DNA of 64,000 bases from Mesodorylaimus sp. YZB2_4 (Eukaryota; Nematoda; Enoplea; Dorylaimida; Dorylaimidae): the NCBI GenBank assembly GCA_030248295.1, contig JASANH010001039.1, positions 62,001 to 126,000 on the forward strand, written 5' to 3'. The stretch's first letter is position 1. Each line of letters starts with the position of its first letter. A model generated the notes under the pieces. It saw nothing but the letters and a program-made list of their open reading frames with translations, did no database searches and was not told where the DNA came from. This document shows positions 13,196 to 29,200 of this stretch, piece by piece. Both the position numbers and the translations under genes were made by a program.

Positions 13196-16100
13196 ATGAC
13201 GTCGGATGCGAAGTCGTCCAGTTCGATGGTCGAAGTCGAAGGTGAGTTGGGCTCTTTACAATGCCTTGTATGATTCCAAGTGTAAAGTAAGGGGGGTAAG
13301 GACGCGAAAGGATGTCCTAGGGCTGCTGGATGTAAGTCGGTGGCTGAAACATCAGTCTGACGGGTGCTGGCTCTGCGTAGTGCTGCAGGTGAAAAATCTT
13401 TTTCCATCCATTTTCTTAAGCGCCCGGCCGCTGAGGATCAGTCTTTCAAGAGGCACGATCAGGTTGGAGATGGGCGTGGCAGGCTTGGGTGTTGGAGACT
13501 GGCAAATATGCCACGCGATTTAGGCAAACCCAGAGCAAGCATCCGCTGTGAAGCACCTGTCAAGTCGATGTGTCAGCCATGGATGGTCGGAAGACTTGGC
13601 TTCGACCTGGTGCAAAATCCACTGGTGGGCGGACTGGCCCTGCTGATTACTGAGCCAGACGTGTTACAATGTGATGATGGACGTAACCCGAGGGGATGCA
13701 GTGCCAACAGTGGGGCACCCATGCAATGCAGACTGGCAAGGCACGGCCACTAACGAGCATGCTACTGTAGACAGAGGGCGGGGAAGTAGTGGCTAGGCGG
13801 ACTGGGCCTTCACAAGGGGGACCTGATTACACCCTTGCATGGGTTGTTCAGGGGGATGAGGGAACCTTAGTTGCGAGAAGCGTCAGAGTGTAACCAAGCC
13901 TGGCAGGGTAGACTGCGGACAAGAGAACGCGGCTGACTGAAGTCGTCGGAGTTAGGCAAGCGGTGTGACTATGCCTACGGCTGAAACATCGACCCGACGG
14001 GCTGACGTCTCCGAGCCAGGGGAGGGTCGATTACTCTCTGCCAGACGCCGGGATCACAAGAGCACATTTCAGATGGTAGGGTGGCGGATATGGAGATGTG
14101 CACGAGTCCGGCTTCGTCTGGGTCACGCACACCGACACTACCAGCATCGGACGCTTTGCCTAGCGTGAGTGGTTGCGTGGGGCCGCCCCCGATCCCCTGG
14201 TTCGTCACGCCTGAAGCAAGCCTCCATGGAGGGACTGTCGGATTGGTGACGTTGAACGACCCGTCGGCGGCCATGTGCATGATGCTGGGATTGAGTCAAC
14301 AGGTGAGATAGTTGGGTGCCGCAGAAGCCATTACGATGTTGGGATGGGAATCTCCGGCATATCTGAAACCATAGTTTTACGCAGTGCAGGTATGTGGCAC
14401 TTTCGATCTGGTGAAGATGAAAGTGCTGGCCCATGGAAATCAGGGGTGCCACATTCTTGCGTTCTTGCACTCTGAAATTTGCGGGCGTAGAAATTTGGGT
14501 GTAATATGGTTTCAGATGAATACAGTAGTCATTTGATGCAGACTATGACTTGCGAGATCGGGGGTTACAGTATGACCATGAATTGGATGGGTAATCAGAA
14601 TAGTAGTGCACCTGAAGCCAGATGGACTGGGCCATGGACTTTGAACCTGAATATGTTGGATTTGAGTTTTCCTGCTAGCCGTGCGCCTCACAGTGCCCGT
14701 GTTATGTCTTCTGACGACTGTAGATCTGGCAGTATATAAGTAACAGTGGTGTGCCATCGTGATTGTATATAGGAAGGTCATCCTCGTTCGAAGTGTTGTC
14801 TGCCTATCGGACTCTGGTGACGGCACGGCTAACAGGAAAATAGCGGAGCTGACTAATCAAAGTTTTGTATGATTTGTAGTACGGCTACCTGTCGAGTGCG
14901 GCGGCCCCCGCTGGCAACGTGTGCTCGACACTGTCATTCCCATGCTCCAGGCAGAAATCGATTATTCGACTGAAGAATGCGGTCATGTACCCACCAAATC
15001 CGAGTAAGCTAGTTTGCAATGCAGCGGGTGCTGGATTGAAGGGGTGGGTGTGCTTTGCATTTCAGATGCGCCCGTGCCACCTGTCCGTGATCGACCGCCT
15101 GGATGCAGGACAGTGTTTGTCGGTGGGCTGCCCGAGAAGGTACGTAGATGATGTGGATAGAGGGGGACTCGATAAGGTTGGTAAGAGCAGGTGCAGGTGC
15201 GGTGTGTTCATTTGGTGAGGGACATTCGATGCCTCCTGCACACGTTTGGAGAGCTGTGAACAAAAGACCAGCAAAACTCAACTTTACTGTGTCCATGGGG
15301 GGAGAATGTAAAGCCTGCCGCATCTTTTCTTAGCAGCTCCGTAGTAAAGTGCGGGAAAAGTAGGGTAAGCAAGAATCGCAAGAGAACAGATTCTGTTGGC
15401 TTGGGGTAACGGAGGAAGGAAAGAGCTGAGATATAGTGCGGGATCCACTGTGGTCTACGTCATCGCGTGTGCCTAGTTCTGTCTGGCATGACGGGAGAAA
15501 GATATGCTAATGTTCAATGCCAGCAAAAAAATCAGTGTGCAGACTTTGACCATTCACAGATTGCCTTTGACGGAAGTGTGTATGAGGCATCACAGTGCAG
15601 GCCTTGCCGAAGAATGGTCAGCTGCCAAGCTGATAATTCCGTTTTTAGTGCTCGGAAGAGATCCTACGCGAACTTCTGGAGCGATGTGGTGAAATAAAAA
15701 GTATTCGTATGAGCAAGAAGAACTTTGCGCACGTTCGTTTTATCAATCACGATTGCGTTGATCGAGCGTTGTATTTCTCGGGTATGTCTACAGTAATTGA
15801 GCGGGAATTTTCTGGCTGCATGGCTACTGTAATCGCAGTAGTAAAAGTGCCTCGAATCTGAAACTCCATTTTACGCGCTGGTAGGCGAAAAAGTTGTTTG
15901 CCTCGGGCGATGTAATTACGTGCGGATGCGTAAAATATGGTTTCAGATCAGGTCGAATGTGTGCAAATTGAGGATCGCAATATTGTGGCTTTGGGGATGA
16001 TTATCAGTTGTAGCTTTGGCGATTAGTTATCTGAAACCGACTTTTACTCTGCTGGCAGGCCTATGGCACATCTAGGCTTCTGCACACTATGTTTATGCCA

Positions 16101-19100
16101 CCCTGGTTTATCGATTCCATTTATCATGGCTGATTTTAATCTGATTTGATCTTGACATTTGGGCATCATCAGATTTGAAGTGCCACAGGCTCACTGGGGT
16201 GCGTGAAAGTGAGTTTCGGGTGAAGGATCGCATTTGGCGCAATCAAGCTATGCAAATTGCGTGATTCTGTATGCGTGCTGTTTAGGATATCGTATGAAAG
16301 TGGACGATCGGAGTGACAAGGAGTTCACGGGTCGTATTCACGTGGACTATGCCCAAGCGAGGGACGATATGCACGAGTGGGAGATGGAGAAGAGGGAACG
16401 CGAACGATCATCGTCGCCTGGCTCGAGCTGCCGCTTCAGCGAAAATGAAGCAGTCGCGTTATTGGAGAGATTGAAAGGTGAGGTGGGCGAAGTTGGTGGC
16501 CTGAACCGCAAATGGCACGGGGCTCGTGTGTGGTGGGCAATTTATATCTGAAACCATATTTTACGCATGTAGGAAAGTGCCTTTATGGGGACTTCTGGTG
16601 TGGTGAAGAAAGAGAAAGTTGCACCAAGCGTTGGCGTAGGGATACGCTAGGATGCCAAAGGATTGGAGGCTGCAATCTGGCATCAGGTTTAAAAAAAGTT
16701 TCAGATGAAGTTTTTTGTTGTCGAGAAAGTTAGCATAATTTTATTAAAATATATCTGACGATTAGGAAACTCAAATCTGAATCTGCATTTTCCAAATTGC
16801 ATGGAAGTTTCTAGTTTAGAAGAGGTAGAAACTGGCTGTGTAAAACATATGATTCTGAAATCGGTCATGAAATCATAATTATCCCATTGAAAGCAAGAGT
16901 TCCATCGTCCTTTCATGTATGCTTGTAATGTTTGAAGGGAGAGTAGCAGCAATGCGAACGCATGAAAAGTGCAAGGCTGTTAGGACTGTTGTAAAATATG
17001 GTTTGAGATATCAGGTGTGTAGAAGTTGGTTTTCGATATCGAATGTGTAAAAGATGGTTTCAGATATCAGGTGTGTAAAAGATGGTTTCAGATATTGGGT
17101 ATGTAAGAGATAGTTTCAGATATTGGGTGTGTAAAATACTTTCAGATATCAGTGGCGTAAAAAATGGTTTAAGATAGGGGTTTAATACCTGTGAATAATA
17201 TTTTTCATGTCTGATGTTGGGTCCATTGCGCGCACTCGCAGTTGGGATGCATGCATGCTGTGGGATAGTGAGACTGTTGTTTGTACTTATAGATAGCGAT
17301 ACTTTTACTGACGCGTCGCAGTCGCTGCTGAACTGGTTGGACCAAGGCGAGTGCAACAAGAAGACGTCGACAATATTCTACGGCATGATCGCGGCAGTGA
17401 ATGCGCACGTTCGACGAGTAGTGTGCGATCGGAGGCAATACGAATCTGAATTGCGTGAATTTCGGGAAAAGCATAATCAAAGGCTGCAGGGATTGTTAAT
17501 TCAATGTAAGTGGGCGAGTGCGCAAACTTTCCCGCCATTTTAAAATTTAAATTTTCGATACTTTCCTGGGAGAAGCATGCTGTAAGAGGTACCTGCAGCA
17601 CCTGTTAGCGATAACGTACTGGGAGCTCTATAAATCTATCATCTATGGAGGAAACATGACCTCGGGGTGGGGTAAAAGAGTGAGTGCTTTTGAAGTTTTG
17701 ACAAGAAATGTGTTTTGTTTTTAGTTTTTCAAATCGAGAAGGTGTTCAGATTGGCGAGGAAGCAAAAGAATTGGGATCACTTTAGTCGAGCTCAAAGAAA
17801 GAATGTGGATGCCTGGTTGAAGCATGCTGAGGTAATAAACACGTTTTGCGGCTTCTTCTCTCTTGAATGTGATATTTGTGGTGGCAGGGCGAGTCGCCTT
17901 CGGGGAAACGATTAACCTGGGGAAGTAGCACAAGTGGCACTAATTAGAGTGAAAGCAGGTGTAACCAAGCCTGGCAGGCGTAGGAGGGAGGCGGCCGACC
18001 GAAGTCGGCGGGACAAAACCCCAAGCACCCCAACACCAAGCAGGGTCGTCACAGGGGTCGTGCATCGATTAGGGTAGGGTTGAGGTGAGCCGTCTCACTC
18101 TCGCATCCACTCTTCAGTGAAGAGATAGAAGGGTTTTTGCAGACTATACGAAAAGCTAATGAAGAAGCCATGTTACGGGATCGATACGAAGAAGAAATGG
18201 AGACGAGCGATGATGAGGAAAATGAATGTTCCAAGGGTGGCCGATGTGAAGTGGAGAATTTGGCACCAGTTCAAAAGAAAATGAGGACTGATTTGGGTAT
18301 GGTAGGGCAGTGTGCAGAAGACATGCAGGGGCGTAGATATCATCAGGAGGGAGTGTTGCGAGGTGGCCATGAATCTTGGTTCATAACACATTCTTGAAAA
18401 ACTGGTGGCGGGCGGTCTGTTGGTCAGCAGTGGCGAGTGATTTGTCTCTTGATACAGCCCATCTATCTCTTGTCACAGGGGTCAAATGTCCGCCAGATAT
18501 TTGACCCTTATCTTGTGACGTTAACGTCGCCGCTGCTGACAGCTGCCAAGATTTTGAAGAATCTGTTCCGTATCGCTACCTCGGGACGTTGCCTTGTCAG
18601 TGTCATTCTGTCCAACCCAGAGGAGATTGATTTGCTGCATGCGCTGTAGTACCTGTGGTCAAAAAGGTTTTCAGGGCGCATCTTATAACTTAGATAAGAT
18701 TGCAAAGTGGCAGTTGACATCACACTAACAAGGAATACGTGCGATCGAGATGGGCAGCATCCAAAACTGGGGGGGGGGGGAAGTGTAGCCCTGGTGAACA
18801 CCCTAGCTTGAAAATTTGTCAATTTTGTAATACTAAAATTTTGAAAAATAGTGTGATCCTCTAAACAAGTTAAAAATGAGTGATACTGTATGGGAAAACC
18901 AAGGAAATGCTGACCCTTGCCCAGACTGTTGGCGTGGCCCTGTGTATGTCGCATTCTCGAAATAAAGAAATACGAGCGAATAGGGAGTGTGCTGTAACTT
19001 TGTAAAGCACAACTCGTTTGTGGCGACATATTTGAATATGGCGCGCATTGATGCTCAGGTGCATAACCCTTGACAGTCGCTAGGGAAGCTTGGCTTCTTG

Positions 19101-20171
19101 GAGCCGCCCGAACAGTTTTAGATCCCTCCCCCGGCCAGGGGCTAGGTTTTGGATGCTGGAGATGGGTGGTGAGATCAGGTAACCAAGCCTGTCAGGTGTA
19201 GGAGAAAACGTGGCGGCGGGGCACTCCGACTGGAGCGAGGCGAGTATCGTAATTGTACCTGAAATATCAACCCGAGGGGTTGACGTTTTCCAGCCAGGGG
19301 ATCAATCTGTCCCACTCTCCATAGCCAACCAGGCGCCAGGGTTACATTGCTTCGCCTGGCTGGGAATCAGACCATGAGGACACGCAGTACAGTAGAAGGT
19401 CTCATCCACCAACTCTTGCGATGTGTGGAGAAACGTGCCCTGCTTTGGCTAATCCATTCAAAAATGAAAACCTGCAGTAGCTTAGTCAGCATACGAAGTT
19501 CCACTTTACAATGCGTGTTCATGGAGGACCTAACGTCACGAGGGACCCGGGGCTGTCTCCAAAACTACACTGCTGCGTTTTCCTTGTTCAGGCGATGTAT
19601 TGAAGAACAGAGTGGATGAACTGGAAGAAGAGAACGCGCGATTGAAAACTGAATTGGATAAATTAAAAAAGAAGGTATGGTGTATCTAAATTAGACGAGG
19701 CATATTTGCATAATCGTAATTTTCTTTGCAGGATCGACCGCAAGCGAGTGAAGAAATTGCGCAAATTCGGCCAAAATCGATTGATCAGGTAATAATTAGG
19801 CAGGAATCGATTGTATTCGAAGACACGTAGAAATTCGTTTTCAGGCCACTACGACCGGGCTGACGCAAGCGGAAGACATATTTTGCACAGAAATGGAATC
19901 ACGAATGATTGCACTGCTGGCTTGTTTCCTGAACGTGCACCCATTCGGGGCTACGGCCGATTATATGTGGGCGTATTTAAGACAAGTAACGACGAGTATT
20001 AGAATGGCAGATATTGAAAATTTGTTGGAACGGTACCCGCATTTGTTCAAGTGAGGAAGGGAAGAGGAGGAAGTACATGTGGTTAGATGGATATGTTTCA
20101 GACTTCAATCGTCCGGAATTGGAGCAACTTATGAACGAAAGTGGGTGTTTATTGGATTTCAGGAGAAATGA
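13196..20171 (+). CDS. ENOX: ecto-NOX disulfide-thiol exchanger (ENOX family)
   Basis: ENOX proteins are cell-surface proteins described as hydroquinone oxidases with disulfide-thiol exchange activity and an RRM-like domain. Thirteen exons join in phase to 568 residues: 13196-13241, 14073-14302, 14880-15003, 15066-15139, 15649-15781, 16286-16477, 17293-17505, 17725-17831, 18125-18296, 19592-19674, 19732-19788, 19845-20050, 20102-20171. Family landmarks in order: RPPGCRTVFVGGLPEK (RNP2), SIRMSKKNFAHVRF (RNP1), GRIHVDYAQARDD, NWDHFSRAQRKNVDAW, EEEMETSDDEE, a coiled coil (VDELEEENARLKTELDKLKK), then FLNVHPFGATADYMW and the terminal SSGIGATYERKW. The first exon is inferred from an ATG plus phase-1 donor that joins cleanly to exon 2. 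The acceptor of exon 9 (18125) has close alternatives. Introns 1-9 are long and repeat-rich, unlike those of FUBP. Confidence 0.93.
13342..13392 (+). repeat. dispersed hairpin repeat, degenerate copy
   Basis: Core GGCTGAAACATCAGTCTGAC with weak pairing in the hairpin, in ENOX intron 1. Confidence 0.5.
13890..14050 (+). repeat. dispersed hairpin repeat, long copy
   Basis: Starts GTAACCAAGCCTGGCAGG, contains GACTGAAGTCGT and the core GCTGAAACATCGACCC-GAC-GGGCTGACG, then CCAGGGGAGGGTCGAT. It ends shortly before ENOX exon 2. Confidence 0.65.
16545..17320 (+). repeat. source copy of an ENOX-derived segmental duplication
   Basis: This 776-base stretch (ENOX intron 6 plus the first 28 coding bases of exon 17293-17505) is nearly identical to 27324-28069. 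Because it includes true ENOX exon sequence in place, this is the donor copy. Confidence 0.9.
16990..17177 (+). repeat. minisatellite, about 28-base unit, about 7 copies
   Basis: Units of the form GTGTAAAAGATGGTTTCAGATATCAG. Each unit carries GGTTTCAGAT, close to a 3' splice site. Scattered single units or inverted forms (ATCTGAAACCATATTTTACGCA) occur at about 14360, 14500, 15855, 15935, 16030 and 29995. Confidence 0.85.
17955..18060 (+). repeat. dispersed repeat fragment (5' part of hairpin-repeat family)
   Basis: GTAACCAAGCCTGGCAGG followed by CGACCGAAGTCGGCGGG, matching the left part of the copies at 13890 and 19175, but the hairpin core is absent. Confidence 0.5.
18769..18780 (+). repeat. 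poly-G tract (12 G)
   Basis: Run of 12 G in the large ENOX intron between exons 18125-18296 and 19592-19674. Confidence 0.9.
19175..19325 (+). repeat. dispersed hairpin repeat, long copy
   Basis: GGTAACCAAGCCTGTCAGG start, then GACTGGAGCGAGGCGAG, and the core CTGAAATATCAACCC-GAG-GGGTTGACG with seven consecutive pairs, followed by CCAGCCAGGGGATC. Confidence 0.65.
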
Positions 20172-20785
20172 AATTGTGATAAACAATTGTTTGTATTGTA
20201 TAATAAATTTCCACAAATCGTGTTTATATGTGGTGCAGAAGCAAGGAAATTTATGAGTGCATGTCCGCTCGAAAAATGTATTTACTGCTTGCTTAGGGCA
20301 CCAAAACTGCAATTCTATCGCTGTACAACGAAAAGGCAGTAAAGATTAGGGCTACAGGAAATATCTATTTCTATACGCAAGCTGATCGATTTTGTGTTGC
20401 CTACTTTTGAATTACTTGGATTCAGCGGGAGAATCGGGAAGCAAATCCAAACTCTAAAACAAAAAAGAAAGTTAGATTTTTAGACAAGTTGGTCCAACTC
20501 TGCAGCAACTGCACGTTAATCCGAAGTTGCACAATTCATGTTTAAAATTAAAGCTGTTTTTCGCGCGCTTGGAGCGATGGATTTTGATAATTTTGGCACT
20601 AATATACCCTGCCTATTAATACACAAGACCTCAAAAAGATTTCGCATATTGGTCGGTTGTAGAGCTATAATGTACAGATAAAATGCTGAAACTCTGTTTT
20701 AAGATACGATGGGTCCAGGAACTCAAGAATAGGACCAAATATTAATATATAATTTTTGTTCTGTAAAAACAGCGCAGGAAATCAC
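20172..20785. other. convergent gap between ENOX and the NDUFA1-like gene
   Basis: AT-rich. It contains the ENOX poly(A) signal and presumably both 3' UTRs. No other feature was recognised. Confidence 0.5.
20202..20207 (+). terminator. poly(A) signal of ENOX
   Basis: AATAAA 31 bases after the ENOX stop codon. Confidence 0.6.
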
Positions 20786-21151
20786 TCAGGGGAAGTTCCA
20801 GCGACAAATTCTTACTGGCTTAATCCAAAAATTGCCGAATCGCAACTCGTCTCGCATGGCGGGTATGGCTTTCCAATGGTCCATATGATCACGGCGAACG
20901 AACTGAAATAAAACATGTAAGGTGTGGCAGAAAACTAAAAAAAAACAGAAATTTTGTGTGAAGACAGTAGGTAAAGAACAACAGTAAAATCCGAAAGTTT
21001 TACGCACGGAGTGTATTGGAAAACGGATTAAAATTTTACGATTACTTACTCGACCAGTGTCCAAGTAATTTAATCCCATAACGGTCGCAGTGGGTAGAAC
21101 ATAAGCGAAAAGCGTTGTAAGACCGAGGGCGGGAAGAATTTGCCACCACAT
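20786..21151 (-). CDS. NDUFA1: NDUFA1-like (MWFE) subunit of mitochondrial complex I
   Basis: Two exons, 21151-21050 and 20902-20786, join in phase 0 across a 147-base intron (GTAAGT donor, TTTATTTCAG acceptor) to give 72 residues; human NDUFA1 is about 70. The N-terminus MWWQILPALGL matches the family's MWFEILP start, followed by a single hydrophobic segment (about residues 8-29), as expected for this one-helix inner-membrane accessory subunit. The C-terminal half contains MRDELRFGNFW where the family has a charged RDRR-G segment. Resemblance there is weak, so the assignment rests mainly on the N-terminus, size and topology. The unspliced frame also stays open through the intron. Confidence 0.6.
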   Translation of the reverse strand: MWWQILPALGLTTLFAYVLPTATVMGLNYLDTGRVSNRKILIRFPIHSVRKTFGFYCCSLPTVFTQNFCFFLVFCHTLHVLFQFVRRDHMDHWKAIPAMRDELRFGNFWIKPVRICRWNFP

Positions 21152-22021
21152 CGTGCCGAATTTCCACAGAAATCTTTCAAATAATCTATCGAAAACAAAA
21201 TCGAAAAAATCGATCTACCGTCGCCCGGGGCGCACCGGACGTTTTTTACACGGCTAACAAAATATGTGTGATTACTATCGCGAAGTTTTCAAAATTGCTG
21301 CTTTGTATGAAGTCATGAAGTAATAGACAGGCAGCAAACTTTTTGAACACTTTGAAGAGGCACGCTGCCAAACCGCGTGAAATGTTTTCGCATATAATTA
21401 TTTAGCCGCATCAGATCTACGACGGTTTCCGTGTGGAATGAATCACAGTTTTAATTAGCCGTGTCCGCAATCATAGGAGGAGGCAGCCAGCCAATGCTGG
21501 CCGACCGACGAAGTAAAGGTCTGTTGGCAGCTGGCTGGCTGCTGATGTAGTTACGAAGTCATTAGTTATTGATATAAAAAGCGTCGGAATGAAAAAGTTA
21601 ATGAGGACTACGAAAGATGTTTAAGAATTGAAATATTTGTTTCCGGTTGGATTTTGTTTTGGTGAGAAAGTTTGCAAATAAGGTCAACCGGTTTCTTGAA
21701 TTCGGCCCGTCGAACTATCGGTTAGAAAAGCTTACCATTCGCTTTGGTGATGGGATAAAATGTTGACATTCGACGAGAAATGATTGAGGTCGGTGTCGGG
21801 TACACGATTGGATAATCTCCGGTGATAACGTCCGACGACGGAACGGGGCACGTCGGACGGAAGTGCCGTTGGTCAGGTCGTATCGGATCGGATCCAAGTC
21901 AATGTGATCGAAAGGCGCTAGTGAAAACTACGATTGCGGCTGAGTAAAGAACGTAGTCGGTTAGCGAAGAAGCAAAAATCGAAATTAATCGATTACGATT
22001 GGTGATTGATAATTATCGACG
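21152..22021. promoter_or_regulatory. bidirectional promoter region of NDUFA1-like gene and AMMECR1
   Basis: 870 bases separate the divergent start codons. No TATA box was convincingly placed. The interval must hold both promoters unless first non-coding exons lie elsewhere, so the role is inferred from geometry. Confidence 0.4.
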
Positions 22022-25986
<3,965 letters not shown>

Positions 25987-26284
25987 TTAGGCTCTAGCAC
26001 CTAGTCTGTGCCAGTCGTACTGTACTAGCCCGGAAGATACCTGCCGCTGTATTTAGGACTGCCACTGTGTGCAGATAAGCACGAGCGTTATCTAACCAAG
26101 TAGTCATTCTTGTGTGCGTGGTTTTTTAAAGACGGGTTGCAATTCTTCATCAACTTTGTCATCTTCTACTTTCTTGGCCAAAATATTGGTCGGTTGAGTT
26201 CTAGAAGTATAATTGGCGTGTGTAATTAGTAATGCACGTGTAGTGTTCAGATTATGAGTAAAATATCATTTGTCACGGACTAAC
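25987..26284. other. convergent gap AMMECR1 / WDR70
   Basis: 298 bases between the two stop codons on opposite strands. Presumably overlapping or abutting 3' UTRs; no other feature seen. Confidence 0.5.
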
Positions 26285-29200
26285 TTACTTTTTGTAAGCT
26301 GGCGTGACCCAATATGGGTCCTCCTCGGCGGCCTTGGCGTGTCTAAGAATGGCCTCGCGTGGATCATCGTCATCGATTTTCTTGGCCATTCCCATTTGTC
26401 TGGCCACGTAGGAATGTAACGTGCTTCCAGCCGGGCCCAGACGACCTTTCTCCCCGGGTCCACTCGACGGCATTTCGGGCACCTGATTCTTGCTGCCCGG
26501 TCGATCCTTGGTGCGCACGTAACGAAGCATCTGCCTGATCGTGTAATGCTCCTTGGTTCGACCACGACCCACTTGACGTGGCGGCAGGGCGTTGGCTGAA
26601 GGGAACGAAAACGATTGAAGGCACAGCTTCTCAGGGCAATGTGAACGAAATTCGGCATCTTTCAGCAATCAGGGGTACAGCTATTGGTTTTTGTGCAATG
26701 AAGGTCCCTACGCCCCTAGCATACCTTCCATGCAGCCGGGCGTAACCAGCGCAAGGTGGGATATGAGACTGAAGCCTCTGGGACAAAGAAACTCCGACTG
26801 GAGGATGGCAAGTCTTGCCACCATATCCGCAGCTGAAACATCAACCAAAGTGGTTGACGTGTCGCCAGGGGAGAGTATCCGATCTCCTGACCGCCAGGAA
26901 TGCTGGTTACGTGGTCGTCTGACACCCATACGACAAAGCCTGAGTACGAAGGGAAGAGACGCAATAGCTAGCCTGCTCTGCGCGAATAAGCCTCAGAGCA
27001 TGGTGGATACTCCCCAAGTGGGCTTGTTGATCGACTAAAAAGGTGCCAAGGCCCCACTGCGCATATTTTATCCCCCCAGGCAGCAGCAGTTTTCAGAGTT
27101 CTAGTAAGGAAAGACTGATGAAACATCGACTTGACTGGTTAAGTCTCATTTGCGCTTCTCGGCTCGCCAGCCCTCCGCAGGCCAGATCAATGTCCAAATG
27201 AGGAAACATGCGAGATTAGACCTTAATTCATAGTGTTTCAAATAGATTCTTTAAATATTGTGAAAAAGGCGGGAAGTTTAAACCTGGAAACCGCCCGCCC
27301 GCATTTTAGACTTATGGACCATTTATCTGAAACCATATTTTACGCATGTAGGAAAGTGCCTTTATGGGGACTTCTGGTGTGGTGAAGAAAGAGAAAGTTG
27401 CACCAAGCGTTGGCGTAGGGATACGCTAGGATGCCAAAGGATTGGAGGCTGCAATCTGGCATCAGGTTTAAAAAAGAGTTTCAGATAAAGGTTTTTGTGA
27501 TCGAGAAAGTTAGCATAATTTCATTAAAATATATCTGAAGATTAGGAAACTCATATCTGAATCTGCATTTTCCAAACTGCATAGAAGTTTCTAGTTTAGA
27601 AGATGTAGAAACTGGCTTTGTAAAACATGATTCTGAAATTGGTCATAAAATCATAATTATCCCATGGAAAGCAAGAGTTCCATCGGCCTTTTATGTTGCT
27701 TGCAATGTTTGAAGAAGGAGTAGCAGCAATGCGAACGCATGAAAAGTGCAAACCTGTTGGGACTGTTGTAAAATACGTTTTCAGATATCAGATGTGTAAA
27801 ACATAGTTTCAGATATCAGGTGTGTAGAAGTTGGTTTCAGATATTGGGCGTGTAAAAGATGGTTTCAGATATTGGATGTGTAAAATACTTTCAGATATCA
27901 GTAGCGTAAAATATGGTTTAAGATAGGGATTTATAACGTGTGAATAATATTTTTGATGTCTGATGTTGGGTCCATTGCGCGCACTCGCAGTTGGGATGCA
28001 TGCATGCTGTAGGATAGTGAGACTGCTGTTTGTACTTATAGATAGCGATACTTTTACTGACGCGTCGCACCTACCCAACTCAATAACCAAAATTCTGACG
28101 GTGCATTTGAGGTGAGAAAGGAGTTCTGAGAGATTGTCTGATAATATGAACTTACGTGCGATGATCAAGGTATCGGCCACGGCACCAATGTCCTTCTTCC
28201 TTTTCGTTGGTTTCGATATGCACAACAAAGCACCACGCGCACTTCGGACTGTATCGTAGTACAATTTCACTTCGCCACTGCTCAACCCGACGAACATTTG
28301 ATTGATTCGTGGATGCCAAGCAAGACGAACCACACTCTGAAAAAGTGATGGCCTGGGTGAGAGTCGAACCACGCGTTATTCACTGATTGTGTGTGAAAAG
28401 AGCTTTCCATTTCATGTCATTTCCTTTCGTCAAGCAGCGTAAATGTACTCGAGATACAGAAATCCCATAAAAAAATGGTTTCCTAGCCTCAATAAGAAAA
28501 ACTTTGACCTAAGCGGGATTTGAACCCGAACCAGTTCAGCGTTTTTCTGCATGACCTGCCTGTGTCAAACACGCACATTTGTAACACTGCACGTCTGGGC
28601 CTGGAAGTGAAAGGTGGAGCGTGTACAGCGCGCCAAAACCCCAGGGCCCCTATGGCATGGCTGAAACGTCATCCAAACGGATGATGCTCCCAGCTGCCAG
28701 ACTAGCTTCTCCACCGCATCCAGCACTGTACTCACCTCTTTCGGATACTCGATCGAATAAGCTTCCTGGAACGTATTCTTGTCCAAAAAGATCAAACGCC
28801 CAGCACCCTCGCCTTTTTTCGACGACGTGCCAGTTATGCAAAATTCGTCACGTGGACTGAACATGCAGTCGGTCCTGGAAATTCATTCGTTGAAGAGACT
28901 AGCAATTTTCGGAACTGAGAAAAAAGCCCTCACATCGGGAAGAAATTCGGTAGCGATCCCATTTCGTGGACACATTTCTTAAATTGACGTAAATCCCAAA
29001 GTTTTAGGGTGTCGTCACCTGCAAGGAAAAAGTACGACACCAACTGACTATGCATGAGCAAGGTCTGCGATTCAAAAGGGATGATTTCGTACATATGCAA
29101 CTTTCCCGCCATTTTTGAAATTTGAAGTTTAATAAAAAATTATTTCTAGCTTTTCACAAAAAATCATGCAGCTATTCCACGGGACCGTGGATGCGCAGGG

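Noticed and set aside
13975-14030. Hairpin repeat as a hammerhead ribozyme (GAAAC after a stem)
   Set aside because: The required CUGANGA box is missing at the right distance in nearly all copies. The match at 2272 (CTGATGA) is a private variant.
14516-14733. Possible extra ENOX exon after a good-looking GGTTTCAG acceptor
   Set aside because: The acceptor belongs to the dispersed GGTTTCAGAT repeat, and inclusion in the phase left by exon 2 hits a stop after six codons. Exon 2 joins exon 14880 in phase without it.
28488-28575. Minus-strand tRNA gene (GGTTCAAATCC T-arm)
   Set aside because: A T-arm is present (CGGGTTCAAATCCCG) but no matching acceptor stem, D-arm or anticodon stem could be placed; probably a tRNA or SINE remnant.
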